The position numbers and the translations under genes are program-made. From NCBI GenBank assembly GCA_032718475.1, contig JAUCBJ010003031.1, positions 1 through 39,515 on the forward strand: 39,515 nt of DNA, written 5' to 3'. Below the pieces are notes generated by a model, which worked only from the letters and a program-made list of their open reading frames with translations, had not been told where the DNA came from and did no database searches. The first letter of the stretch is position 1. Each line of letters opens with the position of its first letter. Shown piece by piece: positions 10,101 to 21,276 of the stretch. The stretch comes from Nemertoderma westbladi. Its lineage: Eukaryota; Xenacoelomorpha; Nemertodermatida; Nemertodermatidae.

Positions 10101-13100
10101 GGTCGGTACTAGGCTTGATGGTTGGGTTTGAATAGGGTCGGTACTAGGCTTTACGGTTGGGTTTGAATAGGGTCGGTACTAGGCTTTACGGTTGGGTTTG
10201 AATAGGGTTGGTACTAGGCTTGACTGTTGGGTTTGAATAGGGTCGGTACTAGGCTTGATGGTTGGGTTTGAATAGGGTCGGTACTAGGCTTGACTGTTGG
10301 GTTTGAGTAGGTCGGTACTAGGCTTTACGGTTGGGTTTGAATAGGGTTGGTACTAGGCTTTACGGTTGGGTTTGAATAGGGTCGGTACTAGGCTTCACGG
10401 TTGGGTTTGAATAGGGTCGGTACTAGGCTTTACGGTTGGGTTTGAATAGGGTTGGTACTAGGCTTGACTGTTGGGTTTGAATAGGGTCGGTACTAGGCTT
10501 GATGGTTGGGTTTGAATAGGGTCGGTACTAGGCTTGACTGTTGGGTTTGAGTAGGGTCGGTACTAGGCTTGACGGTTGGGTTTGAATAGGGTCGGTACTA
10601 GGCTTGACTGTTGGGTTTGAATAGGGTCGGTACTAGGCTTGACTGTTGGGTTTGAATAGGGTCGGTACTAGGCTTTACGGTTGGGTTTGAATAGGGTCGG
10701 TACTAGGCTTGACTGTTGGGTTTGAATAGGGTCGGTACTAGGCTTGACGGTTGGGTTTGAATAGGGTCGGTACTAGGCTTGACTGTTGGGTTTGAATAGG
10801 GTCGGTACTAGGCTTGACTGTTGGGTTTGAATAGGGTCGGTACTAGGCTTTACGGTTGGGTTTGAATAGGGTCGGTACTAGGCTTGACGGTTGGGTTTGA
10901 ATAGGTCGGTACTAGGCATGATGGTTGGGTTTGAATAGGGTCGGTACTAGGCTTTACGGTTGGGTTTGAATAGGGTCGGTACTATGCTTGATGGTTGGGT
11001 TTGAATAGGGTCGGTACTAGGCTTGACTGTTGGGTTTGAATAGGGTCGGTACTAGGCTTGACTGTTTGGGTTTGAATAGGGTCGGTACTAGGCTTGACTG
11101 TTGGGTTTGAATAGGGTCGGTACTAGGCTTGATGGTTGGGTTTGAATAGGGTCGGTACTAGGCTTGATGGTTGGGTTTGAATAGGGTCGGTACTAGGCTT
11201 GACGGTTGGGTTTGAATAGGGTCGGTACTAGGCTTGATGGTTGGGTTTGAATAGGGTCGGTACTAGGCTTGACTGTTGGGTTTGAATAGGGTCGGTACTA
11301 GGCTTGACTGTTGGGTTTGAATAGGGTCGGTAATAGGCTTGACTGTTGGGTTTGAATAGGGTCGGTACTAGGCTTGATGGTTGGGTTTGAATAGGGTCGG
11401 TACTAGGCTTGACTGTTGGGTTTGAATAGGGTCGGTACTAGGCTTGACTGTTGGGTTTGAATAGGGTCGGTACTAGGCTTGACGGTTGGGTTTGAATAGG
11501 GTCGGTACTAGGCTTGACTGTTGGGTTTGAATAGGGTCGGTACTAGGCTTGATGGTTGGGTTTGAATAGGGTCGGTACTAGGCTTGATGGTTGGGTTTGA
11601 ATAGGGTCGGTACTAGGCTTGACTGTTGGGTTTGAATAGGGTCGGTACTAGGCTTGACGGTTGGGTTTGAATAGGGTCGGTACTAGGCTTGACTGTTGGG
11701 TTTGAATAGGTCGGTACTAGGCTTGACTGTTGGGTTTGAATAGGGTCGGTACTAGGCTTGACTGTTGGGTTTGAATAGGGTCGGTACTAGGCTTGACGGT
11801 TGGGTTTGAATAGGGTCGGTACTAGGCTTGACTGTTGGGTTTGAATAGGTCGGTACTAGGCTTGACTGTTGGGTTTGAATAGGGTCGGTACTAGGCTTGA
11901 CTGTTGGGTTTGAATAGGGTCGGTACTAGGCTTGACGGTTGGGTTTGAATAGGGTCGGTACTAGGCTTGACTGTTGGGTTTGAATAGGGTCGGTACTAGG
12001 CTTTACGGTTGGGTTTGAATAGGGTCGGTACTAGGCTTGACTGTTGGGTTTGAATAGGTCGGTACTAGGCTTGATGGTTGGGTTTGAATAGGGTCGGTAC
12101 TAGGCTTGACTGTTGGGTTTGAATAGGGTCGGTACTAGGCTTGACTGTTGGGTTTGAATAGGGTCGGTACTAGGCTTGACTGTTGGGTTTGAATAGGGTC
12201 GGTATTAGGCTTGACTGTTGGGTTTGAATAGGGTCGGTATTAGGCTTGACTGTTGGGTTTGAATAGGTCGGTACTAGGCTTGATGGTTGGGTTTGAATAG
12301 GGTCGGTACTAGGCTTGACTGTTGGGTTTGAATAGGGTCGGTACTAGGCTTGACTGTTGGGTTTGAATAGGGTCGGTACTAGGCTTGACTGTTGGGTTTG
12401 AATAGGTCGGTACTAGGCTTGACTGTTGGGTTTGAATAGGGTCGGTACTAGGCTTGATGGTTGGGTTTGAATAGGGTCGGTACTAGGCTTGACTGTTAGG
12501 TTTGAATAGGGTCGGTACTAGGCTTGACTGTTGGGTTTGAATAGGGTCGGTACTAGGCTTGACTGTTGGGTTTGAATAGGGTCGGTATTAGGCTTGACTG
12601 TTGGGTTTGAATAGGTCGGTACTAGGCTTGACTGTTGGGTTTGAATAGGGTCGGTACTAGGCTTGACTGTTGGGTTTGAATAGGGTCGGTATTAGGCTTG
12701 ACTGTTGGGTTTGAATAGGGTCGGTATTAGGCTTGACTGTTGGGTTTGAATAGGTCGGTACTAGGCTTGACGTTGGATTTGAATAGGGTCGGTACTAGGC
12801 TTGACGGTTGGGTTTGAATAAGGTCGGTACTAGGCTTGACGTTCGATTTGAATAGGGTCGGTACTAGGCTTGACTGTTGGGTTTGAATAGGGTCGGTACT
12901 AGGCTTGACTGTTGGGTTTGAATAGGGTCGGTATTAGGCTTGACTGTTGGGTTTGAATAGGTCGGTACTAGGCTTGACTGTTGGGTTTGAATAGGGTCGG
13001 TACTAGGCTTGACTGTTGGGTTTGAATAGGGTCGGTATTAGGCTTGACTGTTGGGTTTGAATAGGTCGGTACTAGGCTTGACGTTGGATTTGAATAGGGT

Positions 13101-14000
13101 CGGTACTAGGCTTGACTGTTGGGTTTGAATAGGCTCGGTACTAGGCTTGACTGTGGGTTTGAATAGGTCGGTACTAGGCTTGACGTTCGATTTGAATAGG
13201 GTCGGTACTAGGCTTGACTGTTGGGTTTGAATAGGGTCGGTACTAGGCTTGACTGTTGGGTTTGAATAGGGTCGGTATTAGGCTTGACTGTTGGGTTTGA
13301 ATAGGTCGGTACTAGGCTTGACGTTGGATTTGAATAGGGTCGGTACTAGGCTTGACGGTTGGGTTTGAATAAGGTCGGTACTAGGCTTGACGGTTGGGTT
13401 TGAATAGGGTCGGTACTAGGCTTGACGGTTAGGTTTGAATAGGGTCGTACTAGGCTTGACTGTTGGGTTTGAATATGGTCGGTACTAGGCTTGACGGTTG
13501 GGTTTGAATAGGGTCGGTACAAGGCTTGACGGTTGGGTTTGAATAGGTCGGTACTAAGCGTGATGGTTGAGTTTGAATAGGGTCGGTACTAGGCTTGACG
13601 GTTGGGTTTGAATAGGGTCGGTACTAGGTTTGACGGTTGGGTTTGAATAGGGTCGGTACTAGGCTTGACAGTTGAGTTTGAAAAGGGTCGGTACTAGGCT
13701 TAACGGTTGGGTTTGAATAGGGTCGGTACTAGGCTTGACAGTTGGGTTTGAAAAGGGTCGGTACTAGGCATGATGGTTGGGTTTGAATAGGGTCGGTACT
13801 AGGCTTGACAGTTGAGTTTGAAAAGGGTCGGTACTAGGCTTGACGGTTGGGTTTGAATAGGGTCGACACTAGGCTTGACAGTTGGGTTTGAATAAGGTCG
13901 GTACTAGACTTGACGGTTGGGTTTGAATAGGGTCGGTACTAGGCTTGACGGTTGGGGTTGAATAGGGTCGGTACTAGGCATGATGGTTGGGTTTGAATAG
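7155..14000 (+). repeat. 35-bp G-rich minisatellite, about 195 copies
   Basis: The unit begins TAGGGTCGGTACTAGGCTTG and ends TTGGGTTTGAA, 35 bp long. The main variable site is the segment after AGGCTT, which reads GACTG, GACGG, GATGG or TACGG. A one-base deletion form (GAATAGGTCGG) recurs. The + strand holds about 13 G and 4 C per unit, with GGG runs. Variants such as ACTATGCTTG, CTGTTTGGG, GGTAATAGG and GGCATGATGG recur in the same order about 1,328 bp apart, which shows a higher-order duplication. Units become more diverged toward 13300-14000, as expected at the edge of an array. The unit length is not a multiple of 3, so no long frame stays open. Confidence 0.97.
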
Positions 14001-14462
14001 CTCAGCTCTCGGGGCAAATACCACACCCTGGTTTGCCATTCCACAGGGTGGGTGTCGCAGTGGAGTCAGATATGAGGCCCATCACCCATATCTACTCTGG
14101 CGCACATGACCCACCATTGGCTGTGCAGCTCATCTGCTGGGTCATGCCCTGTACCCCTGCTGCCAGTTGCAGGTCGCAGTGAAGTGCACTCAGAGTGGAC
14201 ATGAGAACACTCTACTCCTGACCAGCCACTGGTAGATCACCATCTGCCTAGGCCAGGCCATATACCCCTGCAGCCAAGTACATATATGGGTCCTTAATCC
14301 AGGACCAACGGCGTCCTTATCCCAGAACGAAGGGGGTCCTAGTTACAGGACCAGATTTGCCCTAGTAAGAGGGTCTATGCAGCTAAAGGTGGCACCTCCT
14401 TTATGCTGCATGGAGGTGGCAAGTTTTCTTGATCAATGACCTAGAATACCTGACCTGACAAA
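14001..14462. mobile_element. Unclassified 462-bp insertion in the minisatellite
   Basis: A non-repetitive, more GC-rich sequence interrupts the array. It is flanked on both sides by TTTGAATAG (13992-14000 and 14463-14471), a likely 9-bp target-site duplication. It contains several internal near-repeats: CAGGGTGGGTGTCGCAGTGG against CAGGTCGCAGTGAAGTG, GTACCCCTGCTGCCAG against ATACCCCTGCAGCCA, and three GGGTCC or GGACCA motifs. No coding frame was recognised. I see no poly(A) tail or convincing pol III promoter pair. It is probably a non-autonomous mobile element of unknown class. Confidence 0.6.
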
Positions 14463-15110
14463 TTTGAATAGGGTCGGGTTTGAATAGGGTCGGTACTAGG
14501 CTTGACTGTTGGGTTTGAATAGGGTCGGTACTAGGCTTGACTGTTTGGGTTTGAATAGGGTCGGTACTAGGCTTGACTGTTGGGTTTGAATAGGGTCGGT
14601 ACTAGGCATGATGGTTGGGTTTGAATAGGTCGGTACTAGGCTTGACGGTTGGGTTTGAATAGGGTCGGTACTAGGCTTGACGGTTGGGTTTGAATAGGGT
14701 CGGTACTAGGCTTGACTGTTGGGTTTGAATAGGGTCGGTACTAGGCTTGACTGTTGGGTTTGAATAGGTCGGTACTAGGCTTGACGGTTGGGTTTGAATA
14801 GGGTCGGTACTAGGCTTGACGGTTGGGTTTAAATAGGTCGGTACTAGGCATGATGGTTGGGTTTGAATAGGGTCGGTACTAGGCTTGACGGTTGGGTTTG
14901 AGTAGGTCGGTACTAGGCATGATGGTTGGGTTTGAATAGGGTCGGTACTAGGCTTGACGGTTGGGTTTGAATAGGTCGGTACTAGGCATGATGGTTGGGT
15001 TTGAATAGGGTCGGTACTAGGCTTGAAGGTTGGGTTTGAATAGGGTTGGTACTACGGTACTAGGCTTGACGGTTGGGTTTGAATAGGGTCGGTACCAGGC
15101 TAAACGGTAG
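14463..15110 (+). repeat. 35-bp minisatellite, distal segment (about 18 copies)
   Basis: The same 35-bp unit resumes after the insertion, starting with a shortened unit (GGGTCGGGTTTGAATAGGG). Units here are rich in the one-base-deletion form and in GGCATGATGG. The last recognisable unit ends around GGTACCAGGCTAAACGG. Confidence 0.95.
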
Positions 15111-15741
15111 GGCTAGAGACAATTGAATAAGGGGGTAACAAGGTGACCTTAATAGAGAGGCGGGGTAAGGAAACGGTCGAAATGACGGATTTAAGTAAGC
15201 GCGGGAAGCCAATTTTGAAAATCGGCTATGATTGGCTGCTACAGATTTGACGTCACTACAAAGTGCTATGATAATTTCTTTCTTGGTTTCTGTGGATAGT
15301 GATGCGCGTCTTTTGACACTACAATTAATGTTTTACAAAAAACACACCCCGACACTCGATTCAGGGCACCTCGTCACCCCTTATTCAATTGTTTATAGCT
15401 GTGCCCGGATCGGGGTGCAGTCCCGAATGGGCCTCCGAGACACACTTGAGGTTGGTACTTTGCTGCTTTGAGTTATGCGGAGGCAACCCGAGTTATAAAA
15501 AAAGGAGCAGATAAGAGTTTGTTGGTAATTGTAATAATATCCGTTTGTAACTGGCGTGGAGGTTAGCGGGAGCTTAATGACTGGCTGACTGGTAGTAAAT
15601 ATTTGAGTTCGGTTCGGTCCGGTCCGTACTGAATGTCAGCTGGCTACTTACCGATACAACACTATCAGGCGTAAATGTGTACTGCATCACCTTCCTTGAT
15701 ATGCTGAAGTGTGCAATGTGCATCTGAGGTTAGTATAATAG
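15111..15741. other. Spacer without a supported gene
   Basis: A 79-codon open frame exists at 15232-15471 (+), but it has no recognisable domain and no coding support. The remainder shows nothing I can name. Confidence 0.35.
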
Positions 15742-16886
15742 CCACATATGTATGGCATACTTTTAGTATTTTTATTCGACATTTTAATTCCCCTTGATAT
15801 TCTTCTGAATTTAGTCGCGAGATAAATGATTAAACTCGCGAGAAAATAATTAATCTCGCGAGATAAATGATTAAACTCGCGAGCAAATAATTAAACTCGC
15901 GAGATAAATGATTAAACTCGCGAGAAAATAATTAATATCGCGAGATAAATGATTAAACTCGCGAGAATATAATTAATATCGCGAGATAAATTATTAAACT
16001 CGCGAGAAAAATGATTAAATTCGCGAGAAAATAACAAACATGCTACGTATTAACGTATACATTTAAACAAACATGCTTCCCTAAACTCGACACGACGCCC
16101 CTTAATACAGACAGGAGGCAGAGGTTACGGTATGCTGAAATGAATGATATAGAAAGAAGGCCTTTTTAATACCTATTATATATATATCCCTATTGCACCT
16201 ATAAGGGTATTCCCTCTGCTGCTATTGGATGGCCGTTTCCTACTGTCCCAATTAACAGCCAATCGCGATTTTTTTTCGCGAGATGTGTATTTTTCTCGCG
16301 AGTTTAATCATTTATCTCGCGAGATTAATTATTTTCTCGCGAGTTTAATCATTTATCTCGCGAGTTTAATCTTTTATCTCGCGAGATTAATTATTTTCTC
16401 GCGAGTTTAATTATTTTCTCGCGAGTTTAATCATTTATCTCGCGAGATTAATCATTTTCTCGCGAGTCTAATCATTTATCTCGCGAGATTAATTAATTTC
16501 TCGCGAGTTTAATCATTTATCTCGCGAGATTAATTAATTTCTCGCGAGTTTAATAATTTATCTCGCGATATTAATTATTTTCTCGCGAGTTTAATCATTT
16601 ATCTCGCGAGATTAATTAATTTCTCGCGAGTTTAATCATTTATCTCGCGAGATTAATTAATTTCTCGCGAGTTTAATAATTTATCTCGCGATATTAATTA
16701 TTTTCTCGGGAGTTTAATCATTTTTCTCGCGAGTTTAATGATTTTCTCGCGAGTTTAATAATTTTCTCGCGAGTTTGATAATTTTCTCGCGAGTTTAATC
16801 ATTTATCTCGCGACTAAATTCAGAAGAATATCAAGGGGAATTAAAATGTCGAATAAAATTACTAAAAGTATGCCATACATATGGGG
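15742..16886. mobile_element. Foldback element with TCGCGA palindrome arrays
   Basis: The ends are inverted repeats. CATATGTATGGCATACTTTT at 15745 is matched in reverse at 16883, and the arms match for about 97 bp with one difference, ending at a TTCTGAATTTAGTCGCGAG segment. Inside each arm is a tandem array of about 20-bp units of the form CTCGCGAG plus an AT spacer (ATAAATGATTAAA or AAAATAATTAAT). There are 11 TCGCGA cores at 15813-16033 and about 26 at 16277-16812. The centre (16034-16276) is unique and has no transposase. The 61-codon open frame at 16225-16410 is only a reading of the repeat. This is a non-autonomous DNA transposon or foldback element. The target duplication could not be fixed. 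Confidence 0.85.
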
Positions 16887-17979
16887 TTATATCAGATATG
16901 TGTCAGCTGATTTTAGATTCAGCCCTTCTGTAATCTGTGTTTTTGGTGAAAACCTGGTATTCTTTACATGGGGGTAACTTCAAAGTGAAATATAACGGCA
17001 GAAAGTCTGGTATTCTTCACATGGGCCGTAAAACCCCACCCCCGTAGGAGATAACTGTCAAGTTTCAGCTTAACAGCAATTGTAAGTAAACTAGCAAACT
17101 TGCTAGCAAGCTTCCTAGTCTACAGTAGTATCTATTAATACTATAGATACTACTGAAGATGCTCACAAATTTAGTTTGGATTGTCAAGCTGCAGTTGAAG
17201 ATGATGTGTTTCACCAACATCAATTAATTTTCAGTCTCTCAGAAGCTAATCAAATTGCAATAAATACCGAAAAACTACTAAAAGTACAGAAAATATTCAC
17301 ATCATGTCGTTGAAAATTACTTTAATACAGAGCCCAGGACCACGCTGAATCCAACGGTACTTTCCCCAAATCGAGAGAGCCAGTAGTTTAGATATAGATA
17401 GAAGAACAAACAAACATAAATACATACACAATTTGACCGCGCGCTTGGGAGCCAACAAACAATATTTTATATGTTGAAATAAATTATAAAAAAGGCCATA
17501 TTTCAAACGCTCAAATATAATTCAAATAAAATTCAAATATAATATATGATCTCAATGTGTCTATTCTGCATTTCCAACCGATTTTTGCTATATGTATAAT
17601 ATTGTTCTATCTAGAAAATCAATCCTGATAATAATTAGCATACCTGTGTTCAAGGTAATTAATACAAATTCAAGTAGAATTTAAGGGGGGGGGGGGGGGG
17701 GGGGGGGGGTTCACCGAGAAGGGTAAAATTTGGACGTTTTTTAATTTTATCTAATACAGAATTTTACGGTGATTTTAATGGTGAAATCTGCATCGCTATA
17801 CGACTTTTAGTTTTTGAGATACAGCTATTTAAATATTCCACTAATTTAATAAAATTATTAGTTAATATAATAAATATATTTAAATAACTAAATATATATC
17901 TAATTCTTAACTATTTTCTAATTATCACTGCAGAAATTTTTGCGCGTAATTTGCGTAATTTTTAGACCTTAGAACATGT
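16887..17979. other. Spacer with a 25-G homopolymer
   Basis: No gene is supported. Two similar short segments (CCTGGTATTCTTTACATGGG near 16953 and TCTGGTATTCTTCACATGGG near 17007) suggest a small duplication. A run of 25 G lies at 17685-17709. The small minus-strand frame at 17506-17297 has no recognisable similarity. Confidence 0.4.
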
Positions 17980-18547
17980 CTTAATTATCGATTATAACCA
18001 ATTGGTTATTGATTATTGACATAATAAATATTAACCAATAGGAGATGGTTTAGCGCCAAATTCAAACTCAAATGTTTACCTGCATTTTTCTCAAATGTGC
18101 TTATTTTTTACCAAAAATCTATCTCCTCCGCCATTTCTTAGCGGATTTCAATTTTTTTGTGGGAGGTTGTAGCTGAGGATTGTGTCTACAGAAAATGGGC
18201 CGGATTTTCAACATTTAACCTCAGTCAGAAGTTATGACGTCATCAATCTAATTTTTTCGAAAAAAAAACAAAATTTTATGAAAAAATGACATTTGTGGCG
18301 TCATAACTTTTGATGGCAGCAAAATTTTGAAAATCTGCAGACACAATCTTTACCTACAATGTCCAACAAACAGAATCGAAATCCGTTAACAAATGGCGGA
18401 GGAGATAGATTTTTAGTAAATAATAAGCACATTTGAGAAAAATGCAGGTAAACATTTGAGTTTGAATTTCGCGCTAAACCATCTCCTATTGGTTAATATT
18501 TATTATGTCAATAATCAATAACCAATTGGTTATAATCGAAAATTAAG
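17980..18547. mobile_element. Inverted-repeat element, 568 bp
   Basis: The left arm starts CTTAATTATCGATTATAACC and is the near-perfect reverse complement of the right end. Shared landmarks, in order inward, are TTGATTATTGACATAATAAA, CCAATAGGAGATGGTTTAGC, CAAATGTTTACCTGCATTTT, TCTATCTCCTCCGCCATTT, ATTGTGTCT and AGTTATGACG. The outer 140 bp or so match with few differences. The match weakens over about 260 bp per arm toward a poly(A)/poly(T) centre near 18255-18275. No coding frame is present. It is a MITE or foldback element of undetermined superfamily. Confidence 0.85.
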
Positions 18548-19259
18548 TGTTTTTCGTACGTCGTCGTTGAACGTAGAGTAGTCGTTCAGTGTTTTTGATC
18601 AAAGCCAGAATTCCGGCACCGGCACCACGACCAACGATTTCGGAAGCAACAGACTCCGACAACAACACTCGGGGCGGGGTTTAAAAAATATAACTGAGGG
18701 CAACTTGTAACTGGGCTATCATCTATCTGAGTTGGAAAAGGCTGCCCGACAGTTGGTATCAGACTATCTGATAGTTAGCGCCCCATGGGTAAATCCTTAC
18801 CCCATGGGCTGTTACCTCTCTGACTGACAGCGCAACAGCCCAAATAGACCCCATACGGTCTCAGTGAGTTCCTTATCACAACTGCTGATCTCTGATTGGT
18901 TCTTAATTCAGATTGAATTACATTGCCAGCGCACCGCTGATATTGTTTGGGGTTTGTAAATGCTGCCTGGCTGGTTACTCCTACCTACACTCTATTAATA
19001 CTTTATTGCTTTAGGTACAGTAAAAGACAAATTTAATTGGATGGATAGGATATTGAGCTTAACATGTTAAGATCGAATATATTCTTATCTCGATAATTAA
19101 TTAATTAATTACCGCGTAACTTTCCTATTCCATGGCCAGTACACATATAAACCACCATACAAAATTTTGTAACGATCCACCGGAGCGTTTAGGCGGAGAT
19201 AGAGCTAGAGCTACGACATACATAGATAGCCCGCTCACAATTGTATTATAGATTATAGA
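18548..19259. other. Spacer, possible but unproven coding patch
   Basis: On the minus strand about 18545-18675 is an open frame reading LLSESVASEIVGRGAGAGIL and onward. I do not recognise it, and it has no clear splice context. A short imperfect palindrome (CCCATGGGTAA...TTACCCCATGGG) lies at about 18782-18810. Nothing else is supported. Confidence 0.3.
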
Positions 19260-20060
19260 TAACAAAAGTTCGAGAAAATGTCAACTTTCAGAAATTTCAC
19301 ACTCTACCTGCAGACTGGTGTAATGCAGATGGCGCTGCATTTCTGTAAAGATACAGCCTATGTGCTGTAGTAGATGCTAGCAAGTATCAGTTCTAAAGGG
19401 ATTGTAAATAACAAGGTTGGAGAAGATGTTCACTTTCAGATATTTTCGATACCTAGCGGTAGACTGGAGAAACGCAGACTGGTCAATGTCCTTCTAAACT
19501 TATGGTCAGGTATATATCTGCAAAGTGTCAGTTAGAACAGACTGAGTTTGATGGTGCAACTGATGTAATACAGTACAGTAATACTTCTTTTTACAGTAAT
19601 ACTATTATTTCCTGCCTGTTGACCAGCAATTTGGCCGAAAACGACTACAGAATAGCCCAATTTCGCAATTTGACCGCAAATCCGCATTCACCAAGGGCAT
19701 ACAGGCATCTGGGCTGGGCTGGCCATATGCGGAAAATTAGCTTCGAGATAATGACGGTTCACGCTACACGTGCTTACGACGATATGCCTCACGTAGACGT
19801 GTAAGATAGAGTCAAGATAAGCCCCAATGTGTAGAGTGACAGACTACAGGACTGAACTGCTAGGCCTACCTCGACCTCACGCAAACAATAAACGTGTAAA
19901 ATAAAACCCGGAGACAGTGACAGCTGTCTGCATCGTGTTAATACGCATCGAATGAGCCACAAAGCAAGTAGTGAGAGCGAAATCTGACGACGTGTATCGA
20001 TGGACATACATACATACATACAAACTGAGCAGATTTATATATATTAGACTAGAAAGTATA
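19260..20060. repeat. Modular repeat: one or two units plus 3' cap (copy 1)
   Basis: Units near 19268-19500 contain the CACTTTCAGATATTTT and CCTAGCGGTAGACTGGAGAA motifs of the 147-bp family. From 19501 (TATGGTCAGG) a cap of about 550 bp follows. It is shared with 21277-21785: CTGCAAAGTGTCAGTTAGAA, CACGTAGACGTG, GTAGAGTGA, GAACTGCTAGGCCT, AACGTGTAAAATAA, and a final run of ACATACATACAT before TTTATATATATTAGA. The frames in this region (19502-19804 + and 20019-19789 -) are readings of the repeat and not proteins I recognise. Confidence 0.7.
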
Positions 20061-20149
20061 GTTTCTATAGTTATATACTTTCGAGTTCACAAGCCTATTC
20101 ACCATTCCAAACATTAATTAATTAATTAACTTAACAAAACTTCATATGA

Positions 20150-21276
20150 TTGAGAGTGTTCTCTCAAACAAAAGGACTGATGCTGTTTTACTTTTCAGAT
20201 ATCTACACTGGTCAACGTCCTTCGCATAGATGCAGCCTTATGATGTAGTACAGTAGACCTCTGACAATTATCAGCGTAAAAGCATTTTTAATAAATAAAT
20301 GTGACAATGTTTTTACTTTTCAGATTCAGATTTTTCGCACCCTAAAAGTATACTGGAAATCCGCAGACTGGTTAGCGTCCTCCCCATACAAACAGCCTAT
20401 GGTCAAGCATGCCTTTCCCAAGTATAAGCAAAAAAGCATTAGAAACAACGAAATGGGAGAAGGATTTCACTTGAGACATTTCACCCTCTAGTGGCAGACT
20501 GAGAAATTGCAGATTGGTCAGAGTTTTCCACAAACACGCAGTCTATGGTGTAGTAGACCTCTGACAAGTATCAGCCTAAAAGCATTAGAAACAACGAAAC
20601 GGGATAAGGTTTTCACTTTCAGACATTTCGCCCCCTAGCGGCCGAATGGAGAACTGCAGTTTGTTCGGCGTCTTACCTAGACACACACCCTATGGTGTAC
20701 TACACATCTGGCAAGTGTCAGCCTGAAATCATATTAATAACGAAATGGGATAAGGTTTTCACTTTCAGACATTTGGCCCCCAAGCGGTAGACTGGAGAAA
20801 TGGAGACTGGTTCTAGCTCCTCCCCAAACACGCAGTCTTGGTGTAGTAGACCTCTGCCAAGTATCAGCAAAAAAGCAGTATAAACAACGAAGTGGGTGAA
20901 GCTTTTCACTTTCAGACATTGCGCCCCCTACCGGCAGACAGAGGAATTTCAGATTATTCAGAGTTCTCTACAATCACGCAGTCTATGGTGTAGTCGACTT
21001 CTGCCAAGTATCAGCAAAAAAGCATTATAAACAACGAAATGGGATAAGGTTTTCACTTTCAGATATTTCTCCCCCTATCGGCAGACTGGGGAATTGCAGA
21101 TTGGTCAGCATCCTCCGAAAACACACAGCCTATGGTATAGTAGACCTCTGCCACAGATCTGCTAAAAGGTATTAATAATAACGAAATGGGAGAAGGTTTT
21201 CAGTTTCTGACATTTCGCCCCCTAGCGGCAGACTGGAGAACTGCAGATTGATCAGTGTTTTCCCAAACACACAGTC
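20150..21276. repeat. Tandem array of about 147-bp units (about 7 copies)
   Basis: The shared landmark AACGAAAT and its variants occur at about 20593, 20739, 20886, 21033 and 21180, spaced 146, 147, 147 and 147 bp. Each unit has GGTTTTCACTTTCAGACATT, then CCCCCTAGCGGCAGACTGG, then a CTATGGTGTAGTAGACCTCT segment and AAGTATCAGCAAAAAAGC. Units differ by about 10-20 percent, so the array is old compared with the 35-bp minisatellite. The first units (20190-20430) are more diverged. It leads directly into cap copy 2. Confidence 0.85.

Noticed and set aside
7155-15110. CRISPR-like array
   Set aside because: The units are directly adjacent with no unique spacers; this is a minisatellite in animal DNA.
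7155-15110. Telomeric repeat
   Set aside because: The unit contains TAGGG but is 35 bp and internal, without pure TTAGGG arrays.
15232-15471. 79-codon open frame on the + strand
   Set aside because: No recognisable domain, no splice or promoter context, and length within chance expectation.
16225-16410. 61-codon frame in the TCGCGA array
   Set aside because: It is only a reading of the repeat unit.
18545-18675. Coding exon on the minus strand (LLSESVASEIVGRGAGAG)
   Set aside because: It is open, but short, unrecognised and without convincing splice sites; left as a weak possibility.
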